A DNA stretch of 64,000 nucleotides from positions 434,001-498,000 of the forward strand of contig JAVHJL010000003.1 in assembly GCA_036971715.1 (NCBI GenBank), given 5' to 3'. This document shows positions 50,175-62,906 of the stretch, piece after piece (position 1 is the first letter of the stretch; every line of letters begins with the position of its first letter). Source of the stretch: Arthrobotrys musiformis. Its lineage: Eukaryota > Ascomycota > Orbiliomycetes > Orbiliales > Orbiliaceae. The position numbers and the translations under genes were made by a program. The notes under the pieces were generated by a model, which saw only the letters and a list, made by a program, of their open reading frames with translations, was not told where the DNA came from and did no database searches.

Positions 50175-53100
50175 TTACCTTTAATGTGTAGGAAAAGTTT
50201 GGTTTTTGCAATCTTCTGGGTATGGGGCACATACACAAGTACATATATCTAGTGTTACAGAGGGATGGATTTGCAAATCTGGCACGTAATGCATTAATGA
50301 AGTTTCCGATTTTTGATTTTTAATCACCCTGGTGGTCTGGGTGCGAGCCACTAGTCTCGAGGCCAGATGGTGTGCTTGCACTAAAGAGTACGAGACAAGT
50401 ATGAAAATCCTGGAAGGGATTTTTGAATTTCTCATATACTGGTTTAGCATTGAAGGCTGAAGGCACATCGCTGGTGCTAGCTATCAGCATTGAATATTGG
50501 CATAGCCGGGAACCTTGAGGCATATGTATAGTTCAAGACGGATATCGTGAATGGATACTCAGTCCTGTATCTCCAAGGCAGCGGTATACCATGGATGCAT
50601 GCATCGATATCTAGCTCATATAACCATAGGATCTGAGAACGGTCCTATAGCCCTAGTTGAAATGCCTATCGCGATATCGAAAAGGCTCTATGGTGTAAGA
50701 ATCTTTCCACGATGCGTATACAAACAACTAGTTAACTCCACAACTTCATCCATACCAAGGACTATATTGACAAGAACGCCGATGTCTCTTGAAATACAGC
50801 CTCTAAAATTAGATTTCTGGATATAGGTTCCCTACTGGTCCAGTTTGTCCACGAGATCCACTTCCATGGCTGGTGACTATGTATCGGCCACAGGAAACAG
50901 AAAACTTGGAGTGGGTGGTCTACGGAGGCCGGACACTGATGAGACCGATTCGCCGGCATGTCTTGAAATTCTACCAAAATCGGGCCAAAGGGGGTCAGGT
51001 AGTTACGTAGGGAAGAACCTTGCTATTGTCGTGTGCACTTTTCCATAGAATTCTACTGCTCTCCGTACACCACTCGACGCTGTGCGATACATGTATACAA
51101 TCTCGGACCTACCACACCCAAGATATCTCTTTGCCAATGATCTAGGCACGTTTGTCATTTTGAACCGATATTCCTAACTTATGACTGTGCTAGACAGATA
51201 CTACATATCGGAAAGAGCGCGGCACAACTGCCAACGGCCGAAAGTGGAGATAATAACACCCCCCTCCAAGACCTCTTCTAAGACAATCCGAGACAGCCCG
51301 AAATATAAAATACAGAGATACCTCAAGAGAAGGCCGGGAAGGCCTCCGAAGGGATACCCACAAAGACGTCTCCAAGAAACCCAAAAATACATTTTAACAG
51401 CTCTCAAGAGTCATAAAAAGAACGCAAGCCAGATGCAAGCCTGCGCCGAACGAGGCTTTCAGCTGTCGACGGAGGCTCCTTCTCAAACATTAATCAGTCG
51501 ATTTAAGCAAGTCGAAACGAGCTGGCACTGACATCCAGCGCCCCACACCGACAAAAAAAAAATCCAGGATGGGATTGGGACTAACCTAATCACCCGCTGC
51601 GGCTGACCCGTCCCAGACAAATTCACTATCACATCGTTCCACAAGCCAGCTCATAGATGCCGTATCACATGCCTAATCTGAAAATAAAAAACTGGGGAGA
51701 AGGCTGCGACGCCATGCACGTTACCTACAGCCACTCCGAACTTCGAGTGGTTGAGCGTTGTTGATGCTACGGAGGCGTTTTTGGTATGCTTGAACTTGTC
51801 ACTCCGTCGCTTCTCATAGCTGTTTGGGGACTTTGATCATTTGTCGCATGAAACCACAGACAGAATTTTATATCCAATCAGAGGTGTTGAGTAATCTTGC
51901 ATTAGCGTGGATGTCGCGGGAAACTTGGAGAATCATTCACTTTATGCTGAGCATTATTGGCAAGACCGGCAGCGCTTGAGAATTCTATCAGAAGGCCAAT
52001 ATATTTGGCTCAACCATAACACTACGGATATTCGGATACATCTTGAGAAGTAAGTAACAGGCTGCAGCAGGATAGCGCAATAGCATGTGGCTTGAATATG
52101 TAGGCCTATCCTAGGAATGCTATACAGGAGCGCTATCAGTGGACAAGAAGTAGTGATATCATTATTCGAAGCGTGGAGCCGTAGGATAAGCGAAGAGGCT
52201 CCACCAGTCGCAATCGCGGCAATCCTGTTGCCAAAGATCGCAATCGGAAAGATCCAAAACTTACAGCGCCAACATTGCAACTGCCAAGAAAATGAGCTAC
52301 CGAAAGTGCACTGAAAGTTGTGGGAGCTACTGATCCTCTAACGTTAGAAGGTAAGCTGCAAACCACGATACTGATGGAAGAAATGCAAAGCGGCCCACAC
52401 ATCACAATACAAGATAAGGGAAATGGGGTCTTGAAATTAGAAATAGGAGGCCGGACTAGCAAACTTAGCGAGAGAAAAGCCAGAAAGAGGAGCCGATGAA
52501 GGAGCTCGAGAAGCACCAAAGATAGAAAGGACAGAGGCAACAGGTACATACATATCCTAGCCTCATTTGATAACTTGGGACACGGAAGTTCGACCCGATA
52601 TCTTCTAAACCCATTGGGCAAGACATCGAAATTAATTTAGTAACCCTAATCAATCCTACCTATAGCGATGGCTTTGAGGTATACACATTGGAAGCGTGGG
52701 CGCTGTGCCAAAAAGCTCAGGCCGGGGTTTGGCCATGGCCATCCACTCGTATAAGTCTAGATCGAGTCCGAAGGCGACAGTCCTGTGGCAAGGCAGATAT
52801 ATTTTACGCAATCGATAGTACTCAGGCCATTTGGGCGCCCGTTTTCATGGACCAATGGAAAAAATAGGCGAAGAATCAAAAGGGATTGGTTCCGAGGAGA
52901 CTAGCACCTACCCGATGCAAGCAACATGGCTTATGATGCATCGATGTGTTGGTGGGCAAATTACAACAGTAGCTCACTAGCCCTCAGATACTCCGTAGCA
53001 GAGTTTCGCGCGAATGCGAACTAAAGCCTGCATAAACCCGAACCCGAACCTGTGTGCGGTGGCGGAAGAATGCATATGCATCATCGCATGCTGCCCTGGT

Positions 53101-53671
53101 CACATTCAAACCTAATTGTCAACAATTTCAATTGCAAAACTGCGTTTTATCAAGTCCGAAATCGTGACTAACGCATAGAAATCCGGGTTCAGTGCATGCA
53201 TGTATCCGACTCGCACTCGGGCGGGTATATTGATATTATGCAAGTCCTCAACTCTCGCAGCGCCTGGCCATTGATTGTAGATATTTAGTTTGCAAAGCCT
53301 GTGAAAAGGAATATCGTGGCTATAATTATCAAGGGTCCCACAGGTGGGGGAAATTACGCTATGCGAGCGCAGTTGTACTTACAAAACGGCATGCATCGCA
53401 CCGGCCGTTAGTTGCGGAGGCCTGCCCCGTATGCACGTGTGAATTCGTCTATTTAGCGATACCTACCGACATACTCTCACCATTATATGCGCACTAGCTA
53501 TCTATAAGCCAGGGTCGTATGGACTATAGCTCACAGGGATAAAATCCAAATCAAGGTTTGAAAGACAAACATTTATCAATTGATAGACTGGGGTAGGATA
53601 AGTTGACTTCGTAACTATCATAGTAAAGACTACAGAGTACTATTTTCTGGGCGGGTATTTTAGACTGCACC
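50175..53671. other. Intergenic, possible decayed ORF remnants
   Basis: A + strand frame at 51181-51531 (116 codons) contains the AT-hook-like string RRPGRPPKG but has no promoter context or recognised family. Sequence at 52330-52500 (+) reads LEGKLQTTILMEEMQ-like for about 50 codons before a stop. Both could be leftovers of a transposon, which is unproven. The rest is AT-rich with no gene. Confidence 0.45.
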
Positions 53672-54274
53672 CTATATTGCTTTGACAACGTCAGCCTGGC
53701 TGTCGGCGACACCCTGCTCCATGAATGGATTGACGACAACGGCGTAAGTCGAGCCGGATTTGAAGGATTTGATATAATCCTTCATATTATCGTCGTCGTC
53801 GACCTCACTCCAGCCGGGTGACTCTGCGCCACTCTTGTACAGAATTTGGAAATTCTTTCCCGATTCCTTAACCCCAATCTCAACTCCACGTCGCCCACCC
53901 TGTGTCATATCAAACTCGATCATATTACCCGGCAAGATATCATCTACGTCATACTCGGTAGAACCGTCCGGAAAACTCGATGTTCGTGTAGCCCTTGGGT
54001 ATGAACGATAGGTTGGTTCGATTCATGTTGTTAATGATAATGACTCTGTCTAAATCGGTAACCCCGTACTTGTTATCATCCGCACTTTTTTAAAAAAGAA
54101 TTATAATTTAACTTGATACGTGAACATGATTGGATGCGTATACGTACAGCTTTGAGACATTTTTGTTCTATTGAGCTGAGGGGGGCTGCTTGAGATTTGT
54201 TCCAAAAGGAGATATTGGTGCCAGAATCGAGCTGAACTAGGATTATTCGGTGCTTTTTAGCATTTAAGGGTCAT
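53672..54274 (-). pseudogene. Disrupted gene of unknown family (frame breaks) or unusual splicing
   Basis: Three protein-like segments on the minus strand lie in different frames. 54148-54270 (containing SGTNISFWNKS) ends at a good gtacgt donor. 53949-54083 (GVTDLDRVIIIN, FIPKGYTNIEF) lies after the 54085 acceptor but one base out of frame. 53672 to about 54008 (ILPGNMIEFDMTQGG, FQILYKSGAESPGW, TYAVVVNPF) ends with a stop. Segments two and three join if one T of the gagtttt run is extra, or alternatively by a 55-nt intron (gtatga..cacag) that also keeps the frame but deletes good-looking residues. A start ATG at 54274 is likewise one base out of frame with segment one. The pattern suggests a decaying beta-rich single-domain protein of about 170-180 residues, or homopolymer errors in the assembly. 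No family was recognised. Confidence 0.45.
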
Positions 54275-54289
54275 TTTTACGAGAACTAC

Positions 54290-57200
54290 CAGCCTTGTGA
54301 ACTTACGAGGGCTTAACGTGTGAAAACTTTTATGATTATACGAAATATCTAACAGTATGATGTGTGTATGCGAATTCTAGTCGAAGATAAGGTAAACTGC
54401 TCCATTTTTATAGTAGAATATATTCGACCCCCTCGATTCGATCTCTCGACCTTTTGCATCGATGTCGCATCGATTGGCACGGCACAGCTGGAATGTGATG
54501 AGAATTTGCATGGAAATACATTACTGGAATGTAAAATATGCAATGTCGTGTTACTTGCGTTACGAGGAAAAAGTCTCTATGTGTAGCATGTAGTGGCCTT
54601 GCCATACGGAGGACGAAAATCGATACCTTCCCTTCTTGCTCGTAACACCGTTATCGGCCTTTAATTGGTCCGATCACTTTCCCTATTGTGCAGCCATAAT
54701 TCGCCAGCTTGGTGACTTAGCTTAGCGGAGGATGCTCATCAATTACTTTGCAAATTTGTAGTATATACATGTACATGTACACCGAAAATTAGAATGGTTG
54801 AGCCTGAATGTGGCGTGGTTGAACAAAGCTAGTTAGTATTTATCCAGCCTCCGTAAATATAGGAGTCACGCAGCCACGATCCAGCAGGCACGCCAGATCG
54901 ATGCCTAAAGGATTGATTATACACTAATTCGGTATAGAGTAACTAGAAGTTAGTTCAAGGGGTAGTTATCGCAATTGTCCTCGGTTATAGACCAGATCTA
55001 GTGGAAAGCAGCTAACCACGAACTCCATCGCCCCCTGTTTATGATCATTATTAGCTATTATTAGTATATGGTATAATCTGGAGTTCGGATCCTGGACCCC
55101 TGCCCACATTCAGCGACACTGGGCTATCAATTAACTAATAGATGCAACAGGCCAACACAACTGGACACGTTTTGACCACCATACCGATAAACGACATGGT
55201 CTTGATCACTTAAGTGTGAACGAGCTGATATTAAGATTGCATAAAGGGATCTGTCGATAGACGCATAGCAGCCCACATTATACACCTGCCAATGCTACTA
55301 GATTTCGCTCATATGGGACAAGTTTGACGGCTTTCTCTCCAGACCTTGAGCTCGTGTCAATCTTGAACAAAGAAAAAATGGCTTGGGGGCTGAAACTCGT
55401 GGCGCATCTGCATATCGCGAATTCAGTTAGCCTCTTTGCTTTGCTGCAAGCCAAAGAAAAAAAAATAGTTAGTTGGCCGCCCATGCAAAATTTCCTACTT
55501 GGGAGGCTTGACCTCGCCAAAGGGAAAATGCAATAGCTGCAGCGTGTTAAGAAATCTGCTTCCTAGATCGATCTTTTTTTACCCTGTTTTTCTTTGGCTT
55601 GAATTTTGTTTTTCGGGGATCTTTTGCACATTGATGGACACATACATTACATGCGCTGCACCGCCGCCTCCGAAAGAAAAATTTGCTCCTTTGGATATCG
55701 CCAACTTTCAACAGTCATAGCGAACCCCTAAACTAACTAAAAGCCCTCGGAAAACCCATTCCCGACCAATTGAATGGGTAATCGCCCGTAAGAAGCAAAT
55801 TCGCAATTCGGAGCTTGGCGACCCCCGTTGTCAAGCTGAATGAAGCTCAGGCTGCTACTACATCAGCTTGTCAAATACTTATTCCTTAAGGCCGCGGCAG
55901 CCAGACCAATAGTAACGATCGTCGGTTCATTTCCCGCTCGCTATCAACAATTTCATTGGTTTCTCTTGGTGACTGCCTCTTCCGGGCCGGTTACGGACAA
56001 AGATGAAAAGCCTTGGTTTTCGGAGTTTCTTAGCATTAAATTGCCCGTGCTGATCGGGTACTGCACCGGCTCCGCTTGACAAAGGGGAAGGAACATCACA
56101 GCGAGATCTCAAGTGGTCTGATATCAGAGATGTGAAAATTTTTTTGAAAGCCACTAATTAACGATTGCAGCTGGCGAGTGTAAATATAGAATCGGATTCG
56201 AACACAATTGCTATCACGATAAGTGGAACTTATATTAAATTCGATGTGAAAACTCAAATCGTGTCCGGGGTCTCCTAGCGTGAAATAAGGTTATCGGCAT
56301 CCCGCTGAATTAATGCATTTGCCTCTTCCATGTCTTCGGAACGTCAATTTTCAGGTACAGAGATGTCTTTTTTTTTTGTTTTCCTCTCTCAAAGCAAACA
56401 GGATCAAGTTGCACGTGGAAAAATGTTGGTTCCTGCACGATTTCGCGCAGATAGCCATGTGGTATGCCTCGAAACAACAAATGAATCAGTTGATGTCCAC
56501 AAAGTCTCGGAAACTTGAAATTGAATTCAAATCAAAGAATGGAATAAAATAAAATAAAGAAGAAAAAGGCGTTGAACCGGGTCCCTGACAAGTCGGATCA
56601 TCTGAGTCAATATTCGAGCCCAGCTTTCAAAAGAGAGACAATAATAACGAATGCATCATATCGCACAGTAGTAGAGTTACATAAACGCCATTCGGAACTT
56701 GGCGAACTGGGGACTACTCTCCTTCGGATTCTGAGACAAAATATTGATAAATTGAGACATTTTGGATAGGAGTCAGCTAGGCGGCGTCCGGCGTTAGCTG
56801 AAATATCTCGCATAGTGCGTAGGGTTGGGTGGGATTCAAAAATGGTATCTGTACTGACGGAGTTCGGCGTATGTTACGTTTGGACGGCGGAGCTAATACC
56901 AGATACGAGGATATATTTGGCGATCCAAAAAGCTGCACGCCGCAATGCCCGATGACGAACATGAGCTTGGCTTCGGGTGTAGGAAAGAACTTTTCGACGG
57001 CGTTTAGGTAGAAACTCTTGTCGTCTGACGTATAACCTCACCCTAGGCACTGCTGTGCAGCTTTGTAACTGATTAGGACTTACCGACTTAGCTCGTACTA
57101 TTAGCAAGTGGCCTGCATAAGTGCATGGCCCTGGTTCTTAGTCCAGAGGACACCGGATCGTGTGATGGCCGTCGCTTAGTCTGTCTCGTTCGCATTCGCG

Positions 57201-59156
57201 CCCCTCATCCCCCATGGCCAATACGTCGCAGTTGGGTTCCGATCTTAGTTAGTCTTGGTCCAAATGCGCTGTTTGAATTGGAGCATAAGCAAATGCAGCC
57301 TCGCTTAAAATGATACTAATTACTGCGCGAAACGGCCCTCCATTACCAGCGACCCGATTGAGTGGCTGGCCAGTCCTATATTCGCATGTTGCAGCCATCA
57401 CCCTTCCCGGTTAATATTCGATAGGTCGTGATGGCGCCATGCAAAAATGGAGGGATTGCTGTGTGTTACCATCAATTTCCAACCCAGGCTTGCTTAATGC
57501 TTCCCTTTGCATGTAAGCTTATACAAGGTAGTATCGTTGCTTCCTTAGCGGATGCTCATGCAGTCGACCATCCTATTTTGAATCTCTCTCATCTTCCTTG
57601 CTAGCGTATTCGGATTATTTTGCTACGAACATACATCCGCAGGACATATATGAATGATCATCTCGTTTCAATACTTAAGCAGGCTATGGTTCCACAGATG
57701 TAATGATCTCATTTCTGACGGACCAGCCTGCCGACTGCTCCTTCGAACTCTGTAGCTTCTAATACCACCCGTCGTACCACACTACTATAACAAAAACCAC
57801 TTGCTTGCTGTTAGTAAGCTTAAACGGTAAAAACCACACGCGACAGTTTCGGCTTCGACATAAAGTCAAAAGATTATCAGTAATCCGGAGTGATTCCACA
57901 CGATCCGGAAAAACCCACGACCTATAGCTTAGTTCTCAAGAGCCTACCATAGGAAGCGGGCGAACTGCTGGAACCAACTAAGCCCCAGGTGGTCAGTAAT
58001 ATTCGAAAAGGGACGCATCCTCGCTAAGTGTTCCCCATTCCCGCAGGGAAATCGACCGAAAGACCCAGAAGGGGACGGCTAGTAGAGTACCGACTGGAAA
58101 TTTGAGACGCAGTCGCAGCTGTGGCTTTTCATCGTCCACAATCTTATTCAGCCTTAACGAACTGGATCTGAGGAAAGAAAAAAAAAGGACAGCAGAGTTC
58201 ACTTGAGCATCCTCCTTTACGTACCTTGGCTATCAGGGAACAGTCAGCCGCTGGGCTTGGTTTAAAAAGCGAAACTACTCCCACCAAAGGCACCAACCCG
58301 TTTCTCTAGTATTTCCATAGCTAGCATAGGACGTTTCTTTCCGACTTGGCCTCCGAAGTTTGACAATACATACTTGCCTACGGAACGCAACAGAGGCGAT
58401 AACTGGTCTGTGGGAGAGAAGGCATAAAAGGTCGAATCAGAACACACGATAAGCACGAACGATAGCAACCCGGAGTGTCCGATCGGGTCAGATTATTGCA
58501 TCGATTCTATAATTCCTAATTTTCGGGGTCGGATGGTTAGATAGGCCTATAACTTCCACGCCCGACCTGCCCTTGGAAATCTAGTCCACCACCGAAAAAG
58601 CTGTGGACCTCCCACTGAAATCCTTTTTTCCCCAGCTTCACACTTGAACCCTTCGAGCCGTTACTATTTTTTTCTCAGCCCCAGCTGCAGCTTTGGCCGT
58701 TTGGAAATCACGCCAGCCAGGTTCCGGGTTGAGTTGCCAAGCCCTTAACGGAAACCGTCACACACGCTCAAACAGCGTCCGCCATCCCAAAAACCAGGCT
58801 AACGAGCGAACCGGAAGGGTCCAGTTTGCTGGGAAGTTCCCCTTCCCAAAAATCGCGCTTCGGAACCAAACCCGCGAAAAAGTAGCGAGGGGTCGAGCAA
58901 AAAATAGAAACCACACTCGAGAAGCCCTCTGATCATTACCAGATTCGAGATCCCGGCCATCCGTGTTTGCTTTGAATTCTTGAAGGGTGTTCGACGACCG
59001 CGATATTAATGCGGCTTTTGAGAGTTGCTCGTGCACGATTAAAACTTGAATGAAGATATTTTAATATAAATTTTGGGGCCGAAAATAAAGAAAGGGAAAC
59101 AGAAAAAAGGGAAAGGGAAAAGGAAATCTCGAATTTTATAAGCTAGTGCTAGCAGA
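54290..59156. other. Intergenic, 4.9 kb, no supported gene
   Basis: Only short frames with rivals in other frames. The self-complementary string gtacatgtac lies near 54769, and an A-rich block (ataaaataaaataaag) near 56545. Nothing else was recognised. Confidence 0.5.
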
Positions 59157-60234
59157 ATGACGCGAGGCGTTGAAGACAAGAATATCTGCTTCCACTGCAG
59201 GAAGGACAAGAAAAAGGTATGCATAGTGTTCTAGATCTTTGTGGATCCCATTCTAGCTGCGAGCAAGGATATTCCTTTTGATTTCCCGCCAAGGAACTCA
59301 ATGTCAAAAATTCAACAAGCGTACTGCATGGAACATACTCTAGAGTGTGCATAGAGGCTGATGGTTTGCTTTTTAATGGTCTAGTGTGTTCGAAAGATAG
59401 AGGACGAGACAAGTTGTGAGCGATGCCAGCATTACAAATACGACTGTGTACCTGCCGACAGCTATGGCGGTATCCCGCAACCGGTTTTTAAAAAACAGCC
59501 GAGATGTACACAGTGTAGGAAGGATCATAAAGTCGTATGTTTGGTTCCTTCTTTTCTTTTCTTTTTTTTTGACCCAATTGTGGATCATGGATTCTAATAT
59601 AAAAAATTTTTTATAGTGTTTACCTTACGAGAGACAACCCGGGCAGTCATGCAATAGATGCTCAGAGAAAGGGTTGCCTTGTATTGCCGCAGCTCCAAAC
59701 TCAGGCAGATCGTCACGGCCGGAGACTCCAAATAGCAGAATGAGCTTCGAATACCCTAATCCATATCAGTCTTCTTCGTCAATGTCCGACAATCCTTATC
59801 ATCCACATAGGGAGCACCCGGAACATGGGCTACAACGGAGGGCAAGCTTACACACTTATTCGCCTCACTCACAATACTATGCGGCATCATCTCCATTAAC
59901 ACCAACGACGCCGTACTATACTGCAGAGCCATCAAGGCGAGGGGATATGTCACAAGGGTCAAGGACGTATAGGCCCCTTGCTCCGGCCCCTCACCCGTCT
60001 TCATATTCACCTGGTGCAATCCCTCCATACTCGTCCTCATCCGGGATGTATCCACCCCAACTAGGCCAAGCAATGACACCCGTCTCTCCAACACCGTCAT
60101 ATATGTCATTAGCAAGCCCACCTGCTTCACCACATACTTCTAGAGCAACTCCAGCAGGCGATAGGATTGCAGAAATAATGTCGATCAACAATTTATTAGG
60201 AGAGGCAGAAAGGCAACGACCATCTTCTAATTAA
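59157..60234 (+). CDS. Protein with two tandem Zn(II)2Cys6 clusters
   Basis: Model join(59157..59216,59385..59534,59617..60234), 275 aa. Exon 1 gives MTRGVEDKNI then CFHCRKDKKK. Exon 2 completes cluster 1 (C-x2-C-x6-C-x9-C-x2-C-x6-C, residues 11-41) and begins cluster 2 (CTQCRKDHKV). Exon 3 completes it (C-x2-C-x6-C-x10-C-x2-C-x6-C, ending GLPC, residues about 61-91). Both match the fungal binuclear zinc-cluster consensus. Each is cut by a phase-0 intron just before its third Cys. The rest is a Ser/Pro/Tyr-rich disordered tail ending in a short helical stretch, DRIAEIMSINNLLGEAERQ. The usual fungal-specific middle domain is absent and the protein is far shorter than typical family members. 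Nuclear DNA binding is likely; the targets are unknown. The ATG is the first in frame and splicing is required to form either cluster. Confidence 0.85.
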
Positions 60235-61548
60235 CCAGCACAAAGTATAGCAACTTAAGCTAACTGGCACGATGCCAGATACGCTCCAGATTGGACCTCA
60301 TGTCCAGTCTATCAACCCAGCTTCGTTATTTGCCGAATTCTGCATTGCAATTTCAAGATATCTGGATATTGAATTCCCAAAGAAGTTAAAGAACCAACCA
60401 ATGGTTCTAGGACTCTTCTTACAGCATAACTATATATATACGCATGATGTTTATGTTTGTACGGCCACCCTCTGGAGGTGATTTGATTCTGCGTGCTTCA
60501 AAGTTTCGGGCTACGTTTAAAGTAGCCAAGTACCGGAGTTAACACGGGATGTCTTATTTGTTTCCCTTTCACGTGTCTCACGATTCATTATACATACGAT
60601 TTTCTTATCTTTATCTTTTCTTCATCCTTTGCACTTTTCGTCCTTCCCTCATCACTACCCTCTTTCTTTAACACTTTCTTAATCTGTTCTTTCTCTATTG
60701 TATATATAAGCATATTAGCGCAATGACCGGGAAGTACTCGGCTGAAACCTCCATTCCAAACACCACAGAATATTTAGATGAATCCTAACGTTGGACATGA
60801 GATTTTGCGACAACGGCTCTAGCTAGCCATTGGTGTGCGATTGCCAGCCGCAGCGTGTTGGTTATAGGGCATATCCAGGGAAAACTTTGACTCGCCTTTG
60901 GCTACATGCAAGTACATAGTACTTACGTAAATACGTGCTGTGCGTCGTTTTGGTATTCAAGCTAGCCTCCCTGTCATGATATCAAGTTAGTGCATCGCAC
61001 TTGTACTCGAGTGGGCGGGGATCCAATGCCCTTCTCTTCCTGTGTAATTTTGGAGACACAATTACGAGCTGAGCTGAGAAAAGTTGCAGGCTTAGTCCGA
61101 AAGTTTGGCTTGTGGGCGTACATTAAGTTTGGCAGGGGGCCTCTTCAATGATGACTGATCCTTTCCCAATTTGGGCATCCCTTTTGCCTTGGAGCCCCGA
61201 AGAGACGGAATCGTTAGCGTTACACGACAATTTTGTATGTGTGTAACTCTCTCCGCGTGTTATCGCAGTGGTACAAGAAAATGCAACATCTGCCGACGCA
61301 GGCAGGTGCACCGGTGGTGATAAGTTCATGCGCACGCTCATGCAATGCAGGAGTAGCCCGCTTCATTTTGAAATTTTCACTCACGAAAAGGACAAATTTC
61401 TTTCTTCTCTGGTCCTAGTTCTGGTGGTACATACATAAAAGGTAGATGGGGTCATCGCTAAAATACATAGACTAGCCATGTGCACCCTTTTCGCAGGGTT
61501 GTGGCGCTTGGGTAACCAGAATACCAACCACGAAAGACCGGAAGTTTG
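60235..61548. other. Intergenic region between convergent genes
   Basis: A pyrimidine-rich block at about 60585-60705 is followed by tatatataag (60701-60710), which resembles a core promoter for a + strand transcript. No gene follows it, only a 21-codon ATG frame at 60723-60788. Near 61548 it is probably the 3' UTR of the minus-strand gene. Confidence 0.45.
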
Positions 61549-62218
61549 TTAAATTAACCCGTTATCTCTTGCTGCTTCGTCCAACTTTGCTTTTGCATTA
61601 GCAATAATCACATCAACGAATGCTGGCGAGAACTCGCCAGAGGGCAGCTTGATATCGACTGGCTTTCCATCTGGTCCCTTTGGTGTACCCTCCCCTACAT
61701 TTCTCTTCACCCACACGGGGACCTGGCTGCCGGCAAGCTCCCCGGCAGCTGTCAAGTCAATTGAGTTTTTCATGTCCTCGTATTCTTCTGCCGAGAATCC
61801 ACCCCCAACGATTAGAAGCCTGGGAAGTTTTTGGGCGTCGGCTGGTCGGTCAATATTAGACCCAAGGCCAGAAGAAGGAACGACGTGTTCACCACGAAGG
61901 ATACGAGGGAGCTCCCTTTTCACGGATTCGACGGAGAGTGAGAGATGAACAACTAAGAACAGGTGTCAGAATACCCGAATTTCGTCCTGGGCGATACATA
62001 ATATACGTACCATCATATTCGGGAAGAAGCCGTTCTTTGACAGCCTTTCCCACACTAGCGGATCTGCCTGCCGTGAAAATAGGAATAGCTGTATCCGGGA
62101 TCGTCATTTCGGAATAAAAGCGACTTTGATACTGAAGGTTAGACCGAAGCACTGACCTGCTCGAAATTGCTCTTGATTTTGAAATGAGCTGTCGATGCCG
62201 TGTGAGCATTTTGAACAC
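61549..62218 (-). CDS. Conserved fungal protein of unknown function, mitochondrial-type N terminus
   Basis: Model complement(join(61549..61952,62011..62218)), 203 aa. A 58-nt intron (gtacgt..cttag) joins LLPEYD to VVHLSLSVESV in frame. Residues 1 to about 37 (MFKMLTRHRQLISKSRAISS..) are rich in Arg/Ser, lack acidic residues and end RFYSEM, as in a matrix presequence with cleavage near RFY/S. The body starts IPIFTAGRSASVGKAVKERL, an alternating beta-Gly-rich-helix arrangement like a small Rossmann fold, and has LPRLLIVGGGFSAEEYEDM later. From memory it resembles a family of uncharacterised ascomycete proteins with a similar LGRTEKIGRAV-type opening. A second Met (MTIPDTAIPIF) just after the presequence would make a cytosolic form. 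It shares a 688-bp upstream region head to head with ALG2. No catalytic residues were recognised. Confidence 0.85.
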
Positions 62219-62906
62219 GGCTGAAGGTTGAAGGCTTCTAAATATATCAATAGTGAAACCCAGTCTATTGATAATATATTGATCCCTCTGGGCTGGTTTG
62301 ATAGATTTTTTGCTCTTGCGAGAGGCTGCGAATGTAATTACGCTAGTAGCTGAATATGACGATGTACCTATATTTCTTTCTCGGCCGGCTAGGGGTGAAT
62401 CCAGGCTTGCTTAGAAACCTCTGATCTAGCCCAAAAATATACGATTTGGGTCGGTTGTGTCGGTGCATTTCTCTTCCGTTACATGTGGATTTCGGGTTCG
62501 CTTACAAACGACCGCCTCCCGATACCACTCTTTTTCTTATTATTTTTCTTCTTCCCATTTTTTATTTTTAAAAAAAGGGGAGAAAGAGAAGCTTTACGTT
62601 ATGGTCATCTTGGCTTCACTAAAATTGCCCTCGTCCTCGTAATCAAGCCTGCCAGTCGGTTCCAAATGCGGCCGAAATCCGCAAACCCAAAGATTTATAG
62701 AGTCGCTCAGTTGGCCACGTTTGTGTTGGATGTCGGCTAACTAGTCGGAGCTTTCCCAAACATGACCTCACGCCGGCTTCCCAATGTCAGCCAAATGCAG
62801 CATTCAAACCCACCCAACCCTTGCGCGTGCGCAGTACCGCGAATACTTCGATTGTGAGGGCTACACGGCGGGGGATCTTTACCCGCCGCCACTCGATTAG
62901 TATCAG
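62219..62906. promoter_or_regulatory. Shared divergent promoter region
   Basis: 688 bp between the start codons of the minus-strand mitochondrial-type gene and ALG2. It contains a T-rich block near 62520-62575 and only spurious short frames. It must hold both promoters; no specific site could be assigned. Confidence 0.5.

Noticed and set aside
52136..52621. 161-codon Leu/Ser-rich minus-strand frame resembling a membrane protein
   Set aside because: Its hydrophobicity is the complement of an A/G-rich strand; no start context or family.
52641..52649. taaccctaa, a single TTAGGGTTA telomere-like motif
   Set aside because: One isolated copy is expected by chance; no telomeric array is present.
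60701..60788. TATA box followed by a 21-codon ORF
   Set aside because: The ATG lies only about 13 nt after the TATA string, too close to be inside a transcript driven by it; no homology or longer frame.
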